Below, in pieces: positions 43,847 to 52,936 of a DNA stretch of 64,000 bases (its first letter is position 1; every line of letters starts with the position of its first letter). Below the pieces are notes generated by a model. It did no database searches, was not told the origin of the DNA, and was given only the letters and a program-made list of their open reading frames with translations. This DNA is from Brenneria corticis. GTDB taxonomy: Bacteria > Pseudomonadota > Gammaproteobacteria > Enterobacterales > Enterobacteriaceae. The stretch spans positions 248,001 to 312,000 of the forward strand of contig NZ_KZ819072.1 of the NCBI RefSeq assembly GCF_003115855.1, in the 5' to 3' direction. A program made the position numbers and the translations under genes.

Positions 43847-46800
43847 TCAGGCCGGCTTGTCCCAGATGTAATCACTGAATTTCCCCAGCACGCCGTCGAG
43901 GTCGTCCTCAAAGACGCGCTGCGACACCGCTTTACCGCCGAAACGGTGAAGGTTGCCGGTTTTAAAGGAATCGTCGTCGAGCACCACTTTATCTTTCAGC
44001 GCGGTGGCGAGGCGATCCAGCCATTTCAGCTGTTCGCTGCTCCAGTCGTTCTCGCCTTTGATGCGCTCCAGCGCATGGTCGACGCGCAGATCAAACGGTT
44101 TCAGCGCATCGCCGACCGCCGCACGGCGAATATGGCCGACCAGCCGGGCGGCGATATCCTCGTTACGCGTCTCTTTCCACGCGTTGCGCAGGGAAGACTC
44201 TTCGAAATACTGGCTGTCAAACCACTCCTGCAACTCAACGAGCCCTTTACGGGTGAGATCGCGCGGGCGGGCAATCACCGCCTGTAAGGCGGGCTGGGCA
44301 TTGGGGGAGCACTTAACCAACTGATCAAAAGCGTCGAGGAAATCCTCCGCATTATTGTAATCGCCGTAAACCGACTCCACGCCAATCACTTCATCCGGGA
44401 TATCGAGGAAGATAGGGCGCTCGCGCAGTTCGTTAATGTCGAGTTTGAGTTTCTCCAGCCGCGCAATTAGGCTGGGGAGTTTATTGAACACTTCGGCGCT
44501 CCAGTGCGGGCCTTTTTCGCGCAGATGTGAAGCCAGCTTGTTAAAGCTAACGCCTGCGGCATCCAGGCACAGCTCATCCAGACGGCGCACCTGCTTGTCG
44601 ATCCCGGCGCTACGGTCACGGTTATAGGTCGCCAGGCCAATAATCCGTTGCAGTTTAGCGACCAGTTGCTCGTGGCTGTGTTCGGCAAAGCTGCGGCCAT
44701 CGGCTTCGGTCACTTTATAGGTTTCCGAGTCGGTGATTTCGTTAACCAGCGTTTGCAGTTCCACGCTCGGGCGCATCACCACCGGGCGCATGGTATCCAC
44801 GCTTTCCAGCGTGCTGTAGATATCGACGCAGTCGAAAATCTTAAAGTGGATCTTATCCACCGCTGGGCATAAACGGGTGGCGCGGCCTTTCATCTGCTCA
44901 TAGAGAATGCGGCTTTTCACCTTGCGCAGAAAGACAATATTGCAAATCGATGGGATATCGACGCCAGTGGTCAGCAAATCGACCGTCACCACAATGTTCG
45001 GCAGCCGCTCTTTATTAAAGCGGGTGATCAGGGTCTGCACTTTCTTCGCATCTTTATCCGAATCACCGGTGATCTTGATGATCGCGTCATGCTCCAACTG
45101 CGGATATTTCTTCTTAAACGCAGTGCGCAGCTCATTCACTACCATATCGGCGTGGCTGTTGGTGACGCAGAACGCCAGCGTTTTTTGCTTGCCGGTGGGA
45201 TCGAGGTGGTTGGTTAACTCCGCGCAGACCGCCTCGTTGAATTTTGGGATCAACAACTTACGGTTAAAATCTGCGACCTCAAAATCCTGATCGTCGGCCA
45301 GCGTGTCGTTGATCATCTCGCCCTGTGGCGTCAGGCGGACAACTTCTTCACCTTCCGACAGATAAACACCGTCCTGCGCATTGCGGGTGGTAATCTTGAT
45401 TGGCGGATCCTGGTCGATCAGGTAACCGTCGATCACCGCCGTACGATAGGTATAGCGGTAAACCGGCTCGCCAAAGATCTCTACCGTGTGGCGCGCCGGC
45501 GTGGCCGTGAGGGCGATTTTCACTGCATCAAAATGATCGAGGATGCGGCGGTAAGCCGATACGTAATCCAGTTGGCTGCGGAACTGTAGCTCGCCTTCGG
45601 TCTGCTCTTTATCGAGGATGTAACCACGGTGCGCTTCGTCGACCACAATACAATCGTAGCGGGCCACCGGCATCGCTTCATCGGATTGCAGCGTACGTTT
45701 AACCAGCGACTGGACGGTCGCGACGTGAATTTTGGTGCTGTCTTCCGGGAATTTATCCGTCAGCCCTTTGATGTCGAAAATGCTGTTGAAGGTATCGCCG
45801 TTGATGCGCGTGTCTTCAAAGGCGCCCAGCGCCTGCTCACCCAGCGAGCGGCGATCAACAAGGAACAGCACGCGTTTAAAGCGCTGGGACTGGATCAGGC
45901 GGAACATCATAGCGATAGCGGTACGGGTTTTTCCGGTACCGGTGGCCATTGCCAGCAGGATCTCTTGCTGACCGTTGACGATGGCGTTCTCCACGGCGCG
46001 AACGGCATCTTCCTGGTAGTAGCGCAGCCCCAGCTCGCTCATGTTCGGGTTATCGGCAAACCACTGGTTTTGCTTTTGCGGATCGTTGCCCAGCATCGCG
46101 AGCAACTCTTCCGGGCGATGCCACTCCGGTAGCGCTTTTGACATATTGCTGGTATGGCGGACATCACGATACCAGATGCCGCTACGGGTTTTCAGTGTTG
46201 CGCGGTACTCACGCCCGTTGGTGGAGTAGCAAAAAGGAATTTTATAGCGCTGGCTGCCGCTGGTATCTGCCCAGCTAACTTCATATTCCGGTACCGCCTC
46301 GCGCACTTCATCGGGGGGATAATGTTCAAGCAATGTGTCGCGTAGCAGGGCGTTATCAAAGTATTTGCTGTAGCGATAAGACTCGGTCAGCTTGCTGAAG
46401 ACATCGGTATTACGGCGTTTAGCTTCTACTACCGCGATGGGTTTCAGGCCGACAAATAACACGTAGTCGGCAAAACCCTGTTTCCCGGTTTCATCTTTGC
46501 CGGTGGGCCATTCGGCAATCGCTTTGTTAACACCGGGTTCCGGCCGGGTGCCTTTGGAAAAGCGCAGTGTTTTGCTGTCCGCTTCCCAGCCCGCTTTACG
46601 TAACTGAGCATCGATCAGAAAACGGCTCTCTTCCTCACTCAAATCCAGAGTGCGTTTGATGGCCTGAACGGTGATCTCTTTATGATAGGCCTTGCGTTCC
46701 TGCTCGGTCTGTTTCGCCAGCTCGGCATTTTTTTCCGCCAGTTGCGCTTCCAGTGCGGCGACACGGGCTTTGGATTGCGCTTCGGTTTCCTGCTGCTTAC

Positions 46801-47377
46801 TTTCGAGGATGGCGATATAGCCGTTGAGTGCCACCAGCTTTTGCTGCTGAGCCTGGAATTCGGCCTGGCTTCGTGCTTTTTCTTGCGCCTGTTGTTCCAG
46901 TTGCTGTTTTAACGTCAGGACTTCCTGATGGTAGAGATCGCCGCTATGTTCCGGCAACACAAAGACCGGAACCGGGAAGTCATAATCTTTGGTGACCAAC
47001 CGGTAATACCAGACGGCGAGACGAAAACCGAGGCGCAGACACATTTGCGCATCGTCCATATCGTTATGGTATTCATGAACGGCACGATTGCCGACACGGC
47101 GTAATTTATGAAATACCGACAGAATGTTGTCATCAACAAAGGCTATTTTGCCCAATTCACGCAGCAGGTCGTGCTGGTTTTCGCATTGTGGAATATCCAG
47201 TAGCAGGCCTAAATGCTTAGCCGTCGCTTCACCGAACATGCGCATTTTAACCAGCGTGGTGTTGGGATCGTCCGGATAATTGTTTTCCGCTGCACAAGCG
47301 ATAACGTAAATAAAATCGTTAACGCCTTTCAGAAAATCAAAGTTGGATTTGTTCATTGCTGGTGTATCCATTGACAT
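43847..47377 (-). CDS. hsdR: Type I restriction endonuclease subunit HsdR (EcoKI family)
   Basis: 1176 residues; a start at MNKSNFDFLKG (47356) would equal E. coli more closely. The DNA translocase and cutter of the complex. Seen: the N-terminal MNKSNFDFLKGVNDFIYVIA region, a coiled coil (LKQQLEQQAQEKARSQAEFQ), the nuclease core GFADYVLFVGLKPIAVVEAKR split as D and ExK, Walker A LAMATGTGKTRTAIAM, DEAH in VVDEAHRGYI, and later VTVDLLTTGVDIPSICNIVF and EQMKGRATRLCP. Almost identical to EcoKI in many stretches, so type IA. The frame is intact and the operon therefore looks functional. Confidence 0.96.
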   Translation of the reverse strand: MSMDTPAMNKSNFDFLKGVNDFIYVIACAAENNYPDDPNTTLVKMRMFGEATAKHLGLLLDIPQCENQHDLLRELGKIAFVDDNILSVFHKLRRVGNRAVHEYHNDMDDAQMCLRLGFRLAVWYYRLVTKDYDFPVPVFVLPEHSGDLYHQEVLTLKQQLEQQAQEKARSQAEFQAQQQKLVALNGYIAILESKQQETEAQSKARVAALEAQLAEKNAELAKQTEQERKAYHKEITVQAIKRTLDLSEEESRFLIDAQLRKAGWEADSKTLRFSKGTRPEPGVNKAIAEWPTGKDETGKQGFADYVLFVGLKPIAVVEAKRRNTDVFSKLTESYRYSKYFDNALLRDTLLEHYPPDEVREAVPEYEVSWADTSGSQRYKIPFCYSTNGREYRATLKTRSGIWYRDVRHTSNMSKALPEWHRPEELLAMLGNDPQKQNQWFADNPNMSELGLRYYQEDAVRAVENAIVNGQQEILLAMATGTGKTRTAIAMMFRLIQSQRFKRVLFLVDRRSLGEQALGAFEDTRINGDTFNSIFDIKGLTDKFPEDSTKIHVATVQSLVKRTLQSDEAMPVARYDCIVVDEAHRGYILDKEQTEGELQFRSQLDYVSAYRRILDHFDAVKIALTATPARHTVEIFGEPVYRYTYRTAVIDGYLIDQDPPIKITTRNAQDGVYLSEGEEVVRLTPQGEMINDTLADDQDFEVADFNRKLLIPKFNEAVCAELTNHLDPTGKQKTLAFCVTNSHADMVVNELRTAFKKKYPQLEHDAIIKITGDSDKDAKKVQTLITRFNKERLPNIVVTVDLLTTGVDIPSICNIVFLRKVKSRILYEQMKGRATRLCPAVDKIHFKIFDCVDIYSTLESVDTMRPVVMRPSVELQTLVNEITDSETYKVTEADGRSFAEHSHEQLVAKLQRIIGLATYNRDRSAGIDKQVRRLDELCLDAAGVSFNKLASHLREKGPHWSAEVFNKLPSLIARLEKLKLDINELRERPIFLDIPDEVIGVESVYGDYNNAEDFLDAFDQLVKCSPNAQPALQAVIARPRDLTRKGLVELQEWFDSQYFEESSLRNAWKETRNEDIAARLVGHIRRAAVGDALKPFDLRVDHALERIKGENDWSSEQLKWLDRLATALKDKVVLDDDSFKTGNLHRFGGKAVSQRVFEDDLDGVLGKFSDYIWDKPA

Positions 47378-47451
47378 GAGAAGGCAGCCTTATCACTCAA
47401 TGCTGCAAATGGATGAACGGTAACTTTATGATAAGTGATGAATCCTTGGCA

Positions 47452-47511
47452 ATGACTATTGTCGGTTTCCGCTATGCCGCCGATGAATTGAAAAAAGAAC
47501 TGGAGTGCTAA
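47452..47511 (+). pseudogene. Remnant of the small island gene at 19392
   Basis: Reads MTIVGFRYAADELKKELEC, then stop. It matches the middle of the small protein at 19392 (SYATDELKKELIRER) with the same codon context; the N-terminal membrane part is lost. It suggests an older related element once ended here. Confidence 0.55.
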
Positions 47512-47639
47512 CTCGCCTGCAACAAGCACCAGTCTGTGCTGTAGGAGCTTTCCAGACATAGCCAGCGGAGGGTTTTGGGCGCGCGCTGTTGGCCCGCTTG
47601 ATTGAGATGCAGTCAGGCGCTATTTTCAAACTTCCCTGC

Positions 47640-47818
47640 CTCTGCCGTTTATTTTCCCCAAAATCAAACGGACTCACCACTCTCTCTCGGTTCGTATAAA
47701 AAAAATCCGCCGACCATTGCAGCATCAGTCGCCGTTTGTCCTTGTGGATATAAGCGGCCCGGACGCTGTTTCGCTCTTGGTGACCCATCTGGCGTTCGAC
47801 CGTATCCTTCGACCACAA
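47640..47818 (-). pseudogene. C-terminal remnant of a second P4-type integrase
   Basis: The minus-strand frame reads WSKDTVERQMGHQERNSVRA, then AYIHKDKRRLMLQWSADFFY and SPFDFG. This is the end of a P4-family tyrosine recombinase (GHxxxNxVRAAYxH nucleophile region, RRLMxQWWAD tail). All upstream catalytic parts are missing, and the few codons between Tyr and RRLM are shortened. It is not part of the intact integrase next door. Confidence 0.7.
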
Positions 47819-47876
47819 CTCGACTCAATTAGCGAGCTACAGACCATCGTGTGAAAGCCGGGATAACTCTGATCAA

Positions 47877-49091
47877 TTATTTTCGCGTTCCCATCGCCAC
47901 AACCTTCCTTGCATCCTCATGCTCCAAGCTATCAATAAAATCCCCATACCACTGCAACATGCCTCTCCGCTGTTCCAAATACTGCGCATGGTTATACGTT
48001 CCACGAATGGTGTTCTTATCCACATGAGCAAGCTGTAACTCGATCCAGGCGGTGTTATACCCTTGTTCGTGTAGTATGGTGCTCATGGTGTGGCGAAAGC
48101 CGTGGCCTGTCGCTTTCCCATGATAACCAATTCGTTTCAGTACTTGGTTGATGCTGGCTTCACTCATCGGTTTGGTGATGTCGTTACGGCCAGGGAAAAC
48201 CAGATTGTAGCGTCCGGTAACAGCATAGAGTTGTTGCAGAGCATCGATCACCTGATCGGATAGGGGGACGAGGTGAGGGCGGCGCATTTTCATCCGTTCC
48301 TTTGGTACTTCCCAGATCCGTTTGTCAAAATCAAACTCTTTCCATTCTGACTGCCGTAATTCAATGGTACGAACGCCGGTCAGCATCAGTATGCGGGTTG
48401 CCAGTTGCGTGATTTTACTACCGGAGTAAGACGATAGGGCACGCAGGAAATCCGGTAATTCATCAGTCAGCAGGTGAGGGAAGTGTTCTGCCTTGGGCGG
48501 GGTTAACGCGCTGGCGAGTTCCGAGACCGGATTGTTTTCCGCTCTGCCGGTAACGATGGCGTAGCGAAATACCTGACTACAGGCCTGTCGGATCTTGCGT
48601 AGCTTATCGAGCACGCCGCGTTTTTCCAGTTTGCGCAGTGTAGTCAGCATTTCCAGCGGTTTGATCTCGGCTACAGGACGTTTACCGATATCAGGGAAGA
48701 TATCGTTTTCAAACGCTTCCATCAGATCGTCAGCGTAGCCTTTAGACCAGTTCGGTCGTTTGTATTCATGCCACTCCAGTGCGACGGCCTTGAAGTTGTT
48801 TTCAATACCGGTTTGACGAGCCTGTTTTTCCAGCTTTTTTTGTTCACCGGGATCGATGCCATTGGCGATCTGCTTTCTGGCCTCATCCTTGCGCTGACGG
48901 GCCTCGGATAATGTGACTTGAGGATAAACGCCCAGTGCCAGCATGCGCTGTTTACCATCAAAGCGATATTGCAGACGCCAGTACTTTGAACCGTTAGGAT
49001 GCACCATTAAATGCATTCCTTCCCCATCAGTGAGTTTGTAGGGTTTATCTGTGGGTTTTGAACTTCTCACCTTTACATCGGTAAGCGCCAT
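47877..49091 (-). CDS. int: P4-type tyrosine integrase
   Basis: 404 residues with full architecture: N-terminal arm-binding DUF4102-like domain (MALTDVKVRSSKPTDKPYKL; the GMHLMVHPNGSKYWRLQYRF strand), a core-binding domain at about 95-180, and the catalytic domain with Arg in LMLTGVRTIELRQSEW, HGFRHTMSTILHEQGY, AHVDKNTIRGTYNHAQYLEQ (nucleophile Tyr) and RRGMLQWYGDF. It performs integration and, with an excisionase (perhaps the AlpA-type protein), excision of the island. It begins 196 bp from the tRNA 3' end, and its stop faces the island. The frame is intact. Confidence 0.95.
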   Translation of the reverse strand: MALTDVKVRSSKPTDKPYKLTDGEGMHLMVHPNGSKYWRLQYRFDGKQRMLALGVYPQVTLSEARQRKDEARKQIANGIDPGEQKKLEKQARQTGIENNFKAVALEWHEYKRPNWSKGYADDLMEAFENDIFPDIGKRPVAEIKPLEMLTTLRKLEKRGVLDKLRKIRQACSQVFRYAIVTGRAENNPVSELASALTPPKAEHFPHLLTDELPDFLRALSSYSGSKITQLATRILMLTGVRTIELRQSEWKEFDFDKRIWEVPKERMKMRRPHLVPLSDQVIDALQQLYAVTGRYNLVFPGRNDITKPMSEASINQVLKRIGYHGKATGHGFRHTMSTILHEQGYNTAWIELQLAHVDKNTIRGTYNHAQYLEQRRGMLQWYGDFIDSLEHEDARKVVAMGTRK

Positions 49092-49112
49092 ATGCTGCCC
49101 TCCGTTGCTGGT

Positions 49113-49163
49113 TGTTGGTATAAGAATTCATTGAACGGGCTTGTACCATCAGATGTACCAACA
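49113..49163. repeat. Right-end arm-type repeats
   Basis: TGTTGGTATAA (49113-49123) is the inverse of the TTATACCAACA repeats at the left end. GATGTACCAACA follows at 49152-49163 with one mismatch. They lie between int and the tRNA, where integrase arm sites are expected. Confidence 0.6.
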
Positions 49164-49249
49164 AAGATTACTTGATGTACATTGATGTTGATAGAGTTCA
49201 GTAGAGTGAAAATAGCCGAATTAAGGCTAATTAGCTGAATTTTAGGCAT

Positions 49250-49273
49250 AAAAAAAGACGTCGGTTGACGTCT
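49250..49273 (-). terminator. Terminator of tRNA-Arg
   Basis: Stem AGACGTC-GGTT-GACGTCT (49256-49273). On the minus strand it is followed by a run of T, 14 bp downstream of the tRNA 3' end. Confidence 0.8.
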
Positions 49274-49286
49274 GTTTACTTCGAAA

Positions 49287-49363
49287 TGGTACGCCCTACA
49301 GGATTCGAACCTGTGACCTACGGCTTAGAAGGCCGTTGCTCTATCCAGCTGAGCTAAGGGCGC
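49287..49363 (-). tRNA. argU: tRNA-Arg, anticodon UCU
   Basis: 77-nt cloverleaf on the minus strand with encoded CCA. Acceptor GCGCCCT/AGGGCGT, anticodon stem ACGGC/GCCGT with loop CTTCTAA (anticodon TCT), T-loop GGTTCGAATCC. It decodes the rare AGA codon and is a frequent integration site in enterobacteria. The first acceptor pair is G1-U72 rather than G-C, perhaps brought in by the island end that replaced the 3' terminus. Confidence 0.96.
49294..49310. repeat. Right attachment repeat (in tRNA-Arg)
   Basis: CCCTACAGGATTCGAAC, the second copy of the island's 17-bp repeat, covering the T-arm and inner acceptor stem of the tRNA. Identical to 11438-11454. Confidence 0.88.
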
Positions 49364-49593
49364 ATACAGGCAGGGTTGCTGCGTAATGCGGTTTGGATTA
49401 TACGGAGCGGGTAGGTTGAGTCAATGGCTTTTCTGCTTGTTGCTCAGATGGTAAGCAAAAGCAGATCGTTTAGTCGTCTGTCTGCGGGAACGGTTGTCTT
49501 CAGGCAGTCCGGACAGATATCGCTTTTGTTGCGAAACGATGCCTATGCCGATGGGCTGCCGGATGAATACGCTGCTGGGGCGGTGGACGCGGA

Positions 49594-51948
49594 TTAACCC
49601 GGTTGCAGCACAATTCTTTTGAGGGTATAAGCGGCGATCTTTTCCTCGCTGTAGAGCAGCGGAACGTATTCGCCATTCGACCAGGCGCGCGCCAAATCCC
49701 GGTAATGGGGAGAGCGCGGATCGCCGGACTGGCCGGGCGCGTTGATACAGACCGAGTTGTCCCAGTCGCCGACATCAATCACCAGGCGCACCGAAGCGCC
49801 CGCGGTCACCATAAAATCGTTAATGCGGTAACTGGCCAGCATCGGCGTCGAGCGACTGCCGCCCAGCGGCAGCGGACCGGTGTTCCATTGTCGATCGGCT
49901 CCATGCCGGGTGCGGCTAACCGCATGTTCGAACAGCGTTTGGTGCAGCCGCCCCCATCGCCATTGCCGCGCCTCGGGGCCCATATGCCGGCGGCATTCGT
50001 TCCAGGCGGCGCTCAGGCTGTCCTGCATCAGCCGGTTTCGCGCCCGTTCGGCATTGTCGCCGAAACGCCCGTCCGGGGTTTCAATCAGTTGCAATAGGCT
50101 GTCCAGATCGCCTGGCTGTAGCAGTACCCGTAACTTGGGATCCGGCGCCAGACGGGCAAACAGCGCCGGACGCAGATGTTTCATCCACCAGACTTCAAAC
50201 AGTGCCGCCGGGGCGCTGTCGGCGTCGATCTTATAATCCCAGTCTGCCAGCAGTTGGGTCGCCTGCCGCAGCGGCGCGCTGGGACGTTCGATCTGCGCCA
50301 GAAGTCGGCACAGCCGCTGTGCCGGCAGCGAAAAAGTATCGTTTTGCAGCGCCTGGGCGGCCGCTATCGAATGCGCGCGATCGTCGGCCAGCACCTGCTT
50401 GATGCGCGCCGCCCGGCTGCCTTCAGCCCATTCGTGGCCGATGGACGGGGCGTCGGCGTCGCGGTCGGCGGGGATATTCATTTCATTGGCGGTGGCGAAG
50501 AAGCCAGCGGACGGGTTGATGCTGCGCGGCAGCCGATCGGCCGGGAGATAACCGTCCCACTCGTAGCGCCCATCGCCCGGTACGGGCAGCAGACCGTGCC
50601 AATTGCGCCTGACCGGCGTAAATCCGGCGGTAAACCAGCCAATATTGCCCGCCGCATCGGCGCAAACGTGATTCACCGACGGCGTTCCCCATGACGCCAG
50701 CGCCGCGCCGAATGCCTCAACGCTGGCGGCGCGCATGGCGGACAGGCTGCCGAGATAGGCGGCGGCCCCCGGCGACAGCCACACCGAGCGCAGGGCGATG
50801 GCGCGCTGGCGGACCGGATCTTCAAATAATATCGGACCATGACGGGTGAACGCGAGGGGCAGGGTCTGCGGCGTATGGCCTTTGACGGCAAAGCTTTCTT
50901 CCACGCGTTCGATCTGCTCCCAACCGTCCTGATAACGGTAGCGATCCGCATCGCCCGGCCGGGTCTGATAGACGTACACATCTTCCTGATCGGCGCCGAA
51001 AATGGTCAGGCCGAAGGCGGTTTGGCCATTATGCCCGAGAGAAATGCCGGGCGCGCTGGGTTCGCCGGCGCCGATGGCGTTAAATCCCGGCGCATGCAGA
51101 TGCACCAGATAGCGCAAGGACGGCGCCGCATGGGCGCGGTGGGGATCGCTCGCCAGCAGCGGCCGGCCGCTGGCGGTGCGGCTGCCGTGGACTACCCAAT
51201 TGTTGGAGCCTTCTTCGCTGACGGCCCGGACAATATCGCCCAGATCGGTGACTTCGCTCCATGTCCAGGCCTGATCCAGGGCGGCGTCCAGCCGGTCATC
51301 GGCAAAGCTTACCGGGGCGGTGGCCAGTTTGAACAGCTTCAGCGACTCAAGAGGAATATCCGCCGCCGACAGCCCGTCCGCCAGTTGGGGATTCACCGGC
51401 GGCGCGATGCCTGCGCGCAGTAAGTCGGTGGCGGCATCGCTGCGCGCCAGCACGTTCGCGCGCAAAATCTCCGAGGCGCCGTTGCGCGTCAGCGCGTGGG
51501 TGCGGATGCGCACCACGTCCTCCGGCAGCCAGCGCGCCGGTTGGGTGCCGAACAGGGCAAACTCCGGCGGCAGCCGCTCCGGTTGGCGTTCACACAGGGC
51601 AATCCAGGCGTTGATGCCGGCAACGAAAGCGGTACAGATCTCCCGGGCATCTTCGGCATAGGCGCGCCACTCCGCCTCCATATCGCCGCGAAACAGAAAA
51701 TGGCGGGCGGCATGATCCTGCGCCAGATAGCCGGGGCCGAAATCGGCGGCCAGCAGACCGAGGCCGCGTTTGCGCCACAGATCCAACTGCCAGAGGCGAT
51801 CGCGCGCGGCGTTAACGCCCTGGGCAAAAAACAGATCCTGTTGATTGTCGGCCCGAATATGGCTGATGCCCCAGCGGTCGATGCGCAGTTCGCAGGCCGC
51901 TTTCAGCCCCGGCAGTGACAGCGTTTCAGTGTCGATAACGTGATTCAT
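49594..51948 (-). CDS. Penicillin-acylase-family amidohydrolase
   Basis: 784 residues from ATG 51948 (GAGGAAATTGCC upstream; a start at 51966 would overlap the ABC gene). Ntn-hydrolase made as a precursor that cuts itself; the predicted beta-chain nucleophile is Ser248 in EEGSNNWVVHG. Also seen: the alpha-chain start IDRWGISHIRADNQQDLFFA and QGVNAARDRLWQLDLWRKRG, then SLGHNGQTAFGLT and a late NTGPLPLGGSRSTPM region. Family members remove acyl groups from penicillins, acyl-homoserine lactones or N-acyl amino acids. Unlike the classic periplasmic enzymes it has no signal peptide, so it probably acts in the cytosol on what the co-transcribed importer brings in. Last gene of the operon. Confidence 0.9.
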   Translation of the reverse strand: MNHVIDTETLSLPGLKAACELRIDRWGISHIRADNQQDLFFAQGVNAARDRLWQLDLWRKRGLGLLAADFGPGYLAQDHAARHFLFRGDMEAEWRAYAEDAREICTAFVAGINAWIALCERQPERLPPEFALFGTQPARWLPEDVVRIRTHALTRNGASEILRANVLARSDAATDLLRAGIAPPVNPQLADGLSAADIPLESLKLFKLATAPVSFADDRLDAALDQAWTWSEVTDLGDIVRAVSEEGSNNWVVHGSRTASGRPLLASDPHRAHAAPSLRYLVHLHAPGFNAIGAGEPSAPGISLGHNGQTAFGLTIFGADQEDVYVYQTRPGDADRYRYQDGWEQIERVEESFAVKGHTPQTLPLAFTRHGPILFEDPVRQRAIALRSVWLSPGAAAYLGSLSAMRAASVEAFGAALASWGTPSVNHVCADAAGNIGWFTAGFTPVRRNWHGLLPVPGDGRYEWDGYLPADRLPRSINPSAGFFATANEMNIPADRDADAPSIGHEWAEGSRAARIKQVLADDRAHSIAAAQALQNDTFSLPAQRLCRLLAQIERPSAPLRQATQLLADWDYKIDADSAPAALFEVWWMKHLRPALFARLAPDPKLRVLLQPGDLDSLLQLIETPDGRFGDNAERARNRLMQDSLSAAWNECRRHMGPEARQWRWGRLHQTLFEHAVSRTRHGADRQWNTGPLPLGGSRSTPMLASYRINDFMVTAGASVRLVIDVGDWDNSVCINAPGQSGDPRSPHYRDLARAWSNGEYVPLLYSEEKIAAYTLKRIVLQPG

Positions 51949-51958
51949 GGCAATTTCC

Positions 51959-52936
51959 TCAGGCATGATGACAGGCGACGCGGGCGCCGTCCGCCCGTGG
52001 CGTCAGCTCGGGGCGCTGCCGGGCGCAGAGCTCGGTGGCCATCGGGCAGCGGGTATGAAAAGCGCAGCCCGATGGAATGCGGGCCGGACTCGGCAGTTCG
52101 CCGCTCAGGATAACATTCGCCCTGTTGCGCTGTAGGTCGGGATCGGCCTGCGGCACCGCCGCCATCAGCGCCTGGCTGTAAGGGTGTTTGGGGTCGGCGA
52201 AAAAGGTATCGCGCCGGGCGATTTCGACGAAGCGGCCGAGATACATCACCACCACCCGATCGCAGATATGGCGTACCACCGCCAGATCGTGCGAAATGAA
52301 CAAATAGGCGACGCCGGTCCGTCGCTGTAACGCGACCAGCAGATTGAGGATCTGCGCGCGCACGGAGACATCCAGCGCCGACACCGGCTCATCGCAAATC
52401 ACCAGCGCCGGTTCCAGCGCCAGCGCCCGGGCGATCACCACCCGCTGACGCTGGCCGCCGGAAAACTGATGCGGATAGCGATCGGCATGCTCCGGCCGCA
52501 TGCCCACCTGTATCAGCAGCTTTTCCACCTGGGCGCGTAATGCGCCGCCGCGCGCCAGACCACAGGCCAGCAAGGGTTCGCCAATCGCCGCGCCAATGGT
52601 GGCGCGCGGATCGAGGGAAAGCGCCGGATCCTGAAAAATCATCTGTACCTGACGGCGTATCGCCTTCAGCGCTTTGGGCGTCGCGCCGACCACCTGTTCG
52701 CCGCCGATCAGCACGCTGCCGGCTACCGGTTTTTGCAGGCCGACCAGCGTATTGGCCAACGTGGATTTGCCGCAGCCGGATTCCCCTACCAGCGCCACGG
52801 TTTCGCCGGCGGCGATATCCAGATCGACGCCGTTAACCGCCCGCACCACCGGCGCGGGCTTGCCGAACAGGTTGTTCCGGCGGCCGAAATGCACTTCCAC
52901 ATCCCGTACTTGCAGGATCTTTTCGCCGTCGCTCAT
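51959..52936 (-). CDS. Dpp/Opp-type ABC transporter ATPase (F type)
   Basis: 325 residues. Walker A ALVGESGCGKSTLANTL, signature FSGGQRQRVVIARALAL, Walker B ALVICDEPVSALDVS and the C-terminal oligopeptide-transport Cys pattern around CAFHTRCPMA are all present, typical of DppF/OppF. It overlaps the upstream D-type ATPase gene by 4 bp, so the two are translationally coupled. It energises the inner-membrane permease pair at 54738-56533; the substrate is unknown. The amidase gene follows 10 bp later. Confidence 0.92.
   Translation of the reverse strand: MSDGEKILQVRDVEVHFGRRNNLFGKPAPVVRAVNGVDLDIAAGETVALVGESGCGKSTLANTLVGLQKPVAGSVLIGGEQVVGATPKALKAIRRQVQMIFQDPALSLDPRATIGAAIGEPLLACGLARGGALRAQVEKLLIQVGMRPEHADRYPHQFSGGQRQRVVIARALALEPALVICDEPVSALDVSVRAQILNLLVALQRRTGVAYLFISHDLAVVRHICDRVVVMYLGRFVEIARRDTFFADPKHPYSQALMAAVPQADPDLQRNRANVILSGELPSPARIPSGCAFHTRCPMATELCARQRPELTPRADGARVACHHA

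Larger units (their letters stand above)
11438..49310. mobile_element. Genomic island integrated at tRNA-Arg(UCU), about 37.9 kb
   Basis: Bounded by a perfect 17-bp direct repeat (11438-11454 and inside the tRNA at 49294-49310). A P4-type integrase lies at the tRNA end, transcribed in the same direction as the tRNA. Arm-type repeats occur just inside both ends. The cargo is typical of CP4/P4 islands (YfjQ, RadC, CbtA, DUF4942, Gp2-like, AlpA) plus defence systems (Druantia III, GmrSD, SymE, EcoKI-like RM). The outer base beyond the left repeat does not preserve a tRNA acceptor end, so the left junction has drifted or a second element was involved. Confidence 0.85.

Noticed and set aside
11438..49310. 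Conjugative (ICE-type) or complete prophage nature of the island
   Set aside because: No relaxase, type IV secretion, capsid or tail genes were found; only P4-type satellite functions are present.
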